A DNA stretch of 6,629 nt from an uncultured Lachnospiraceae bacterium (GTDB lineage: Bacteria; Bacillota; Clostridia; Lachnospirales; Lachnospiraceae). Positions 5,616-6,629 of this stretch are shown one piece after another. Made by a program: the position numbers and the translations under genes. The DNA is taken from NCBI GenBank assembly GCA_947589175.1, contig CANPZR010000140.1, positions 1 through 6,629 of the forward strand, in the 5' to 3' direction. The notes beneath the pieces are model-generated. The model was given only the letters and a program-made list of their open reading frames with translations, made no database searches and was not told the DNA's origin. Position 1 is the first letter of the stretch. Every line of letters starts with the position of its first letter.

Positions 5616-5651
5616 GTGAGAAAAATAAGCTATCGAGCTTATTTTTCTCAT
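5616..5651. repeat. Perfect 15-bp hairpin just downstream of yqfD
   Basis: TGAGAAAAATAAGCT (5617-5631) and AGCTTATTTTTCTCA (5636-5650) are perfect inverted repeats around the loop ATCG, and 5616/5651 can add a wobble pair. It begins 7 nt after the yqfD stop in - strand sense. The T run lies inside the 3' arm and not after it, so this is not a classical intrinsic terminator. It could stabilise the 3' end of an mRNA, serve as a processing site, or be part of the neighbouring palindromic element. Confidence 0.75.
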
Positions 5652-5657
5652 TATCCT

Positions 5658-6629
5658 TCATTTCTGAGCGGGCTGCGTCCGCTCCTGATCCGTCACGGGC
5701 TTTTCCCCGGTCTGGCTGCACAGAAAAGAAATATCCGCCAGAATCTTCCAGTTCTCCTCATCCTGCTTTTTCATGACCGCCGAGCGGGAGACAATCTTCA
5801 TCCCCCGGTCGGTAAGCCTTGTCAGCACGCGCCGGTACCAGGCAAGCCCCTCTTTTTTCAATTCATCCGTGGTGCGGCTGGCGCTTTTTTGATCGTACTC
5901 GATATAAACGGCCTGCCGCACATCCACCGGGTACTCAAACGGGTGGATCACACGGTCTGTCCATACCGTGGTCATTATATCATATTTGTGGGAATTATCC
6001 AACCATTTAAAGGGATTTCTTATAGAAAAACTTTGTCCGCCCAATTCCAACTCAAGGGCTTTCAGCTCCCGGCCCGTGTAGACCTTTTTGTCATAGGATA
6101 CGGGAATCGTCTTCTCCTTTTTCTTATTTACGAGAATGGTGACCGTTCCCCGGGCCGCCACGCCGATTTTTTCCGTCACCGTGTCGCTGTCGTCCGTAAT
6201 CGGCACAATTCCGCTTATGAGAATCTGACCCTTTTTTACCTTGTCTCCTTTTTTCACGCAGGCGGTTCCCCGGTTGACGGAAATCTCCTGAACCACGCCG
6301 CCGTACAGCGCGGTTACATGGCAGGGCTGCTTTTCCGCCTCATGGATCACTCCCTCTTTTCCCTCCTTGATGGAAATCTGCAGGACGCTTCCCTTTTCCT
6401 CGGCGGACACCCAGCTGATGTCCGGGTGCACCCGCCGTATTTCCTTCTCAATGGCGTCGCAGTTAAGGCGACTGCGCTTCATGCCCGGATAGACCTGCAT
6501 CGCCTCCACTGTTTTCTGCAGCGTCTCCCGGGAATATCGCTCCTGCCCCCGGTATGTAATCTCCCAGACAAAGGATGAGAGAATATTCAGCAGGCAGAAA
6601 AATAATAGCATCCCGGTAAAAAAACTCAG
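5658..6629 (-). CDS. yqfD: Sporulation protein YqfD, C-terminal 323 residues (5' end outside window)
   Basis: The frame is open from the right edge of the window to a TGA at 5658-5660. The ATG at 6611 is only an internal methionine, because the reading LSFFTG continues upstream of it. The fragment starts with a membrane segment (about visible residues 1-22, ending SSFVW). A region follows that is patterned like a POTRA domain (about 23-90, with PDISWVSAEEKGSVLQISIKE at 69-89), then a GGVVQEISVNRGTACVKKGD-type barrel-sandwich hairpin (about 110-140) and a further mostly polar domain. This matches YqfD, a sporulation-associated membrane protein found upstream of phoH in many Firmicutes. In B. 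subtilis yqfC-yqfD is a sporulation operon. About 80 N-terminal residues are likely missing. The biochemical role is unknown. Confidence 0.92.
   Translation of the reverse strand: MSFFTGMLLFFCLLNILSSFVWEITYRGQERYSRETLQKTVEAMQVYPGMKRSRLNCDAIEKEIRRVHPDISWVSAEEKGSVLQISIKEGKEGVIHEAEKQPCHVTALYGGVVQEISVNRGTACVKKGDKVKKGQILISGIVPITDDSDTVTEKIGVAARGTVTILVNKKKEKTIPVSYDKKVYTGRELKALELELGGQSFSIRNPFKWLDNSHKYDIMTTVWTDRVIHPFEYPVDVRQAVYIEYDQKSASRTTDELKKEGLAWYRRVLTRLTDRGMKIVSRSAVMKKQDEENWKILADISFLCSQTGEKPVTDQERTQPAQK

Noticed and set aside
5616..6578. 320-codon open frame on the + strand opposite yqfD
   Set aside because: The opposite frame gives a clear YqfD protein. This one is its antisense shadow with His/Arg/Leu-rich content, starts inside a hairpin and has no recognisable domain.

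Overview
The window looks like the chromosome of an endospore-forming member of the Clostridia, most likely a Lachnospiraceae-type organism. This is inferred from three things: a pyrB-pyrI pair (Bacilli usually lack pyrI), a yqfD-phoH-ybeY sporulation/RNA-maturation cluster as in Firmicutes, and moderately GC-rich sequence with strong AGGAGG ribosome binding sites. No tRNA, rRNA, CRISPR array, transposase or phage gene was seen.

Layout. On the + strand, 1-644 carries the end of pyrB (aspartate carbamoyltransferase catalytic chain) overlapping a complete pyrI (regulatory chain). It is closed by a long hairpin with a short T run at 702-743. All other genes run on the - strand and converge on this terminator. 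Read in the direction of transcription (right to left) they are: yqfD (C-terminal 323 residues, running off the right edge), a 167-bp gap full of palindromes, phoH, ybeY (ATGA overlap with phoH), a DUF3048/YerB-like membrane-anchored protein, a SpoVB/MurJ-like multi-pass flippase of the MOP superfamily, and a 105-residue unrecognised protein that ends against the pyrI terminator.

How the genes fit together. PyrB and PyrI form the allosteric aspartate transcarbamoylase of pyrimidine synthesis. PhoH (PhoL/YbeZ-type ATPase) and YbeY (metal-dependent rRNA-maturation endoribonuclease) are a well-known pair. YqfD is a sporulation-associated membrane protein that precedes phoH in many Firmicutes. 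The flippase belongs to the family that moves lipid-linked cell-wall precursors across the membrane. The - strand genes are tightly packed (4-nt overlap, 36-nt, 34-nt and 75-nt gaps), which suggests one transcription unit broken only by the 167-bp yqfD-phoH gap.

Points of most interest. (1) A 40-bp tandem duplication at the ybeY/DUF3048 junction (3921-4000, 36 of 40 identical) copied the end of ybeY and the start of the next gene. The old ATGA-overlapping start is now out of frame, and a new, stronger ribosome binding site and start lie 40 bp downstream. (2) The 167-bp yqfD-phoH gap can fold into a three-way junction (5505-5602) followed by a perfect 15-bp hairpin (5617-5650), and looks like a dispersed palindromic repeat or an RNA control/processing element. 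(3) The 105-residue protein has no assignable function. The rest is ordinary housekeeping sequence, and I see no clear evidence of a wholly new system.
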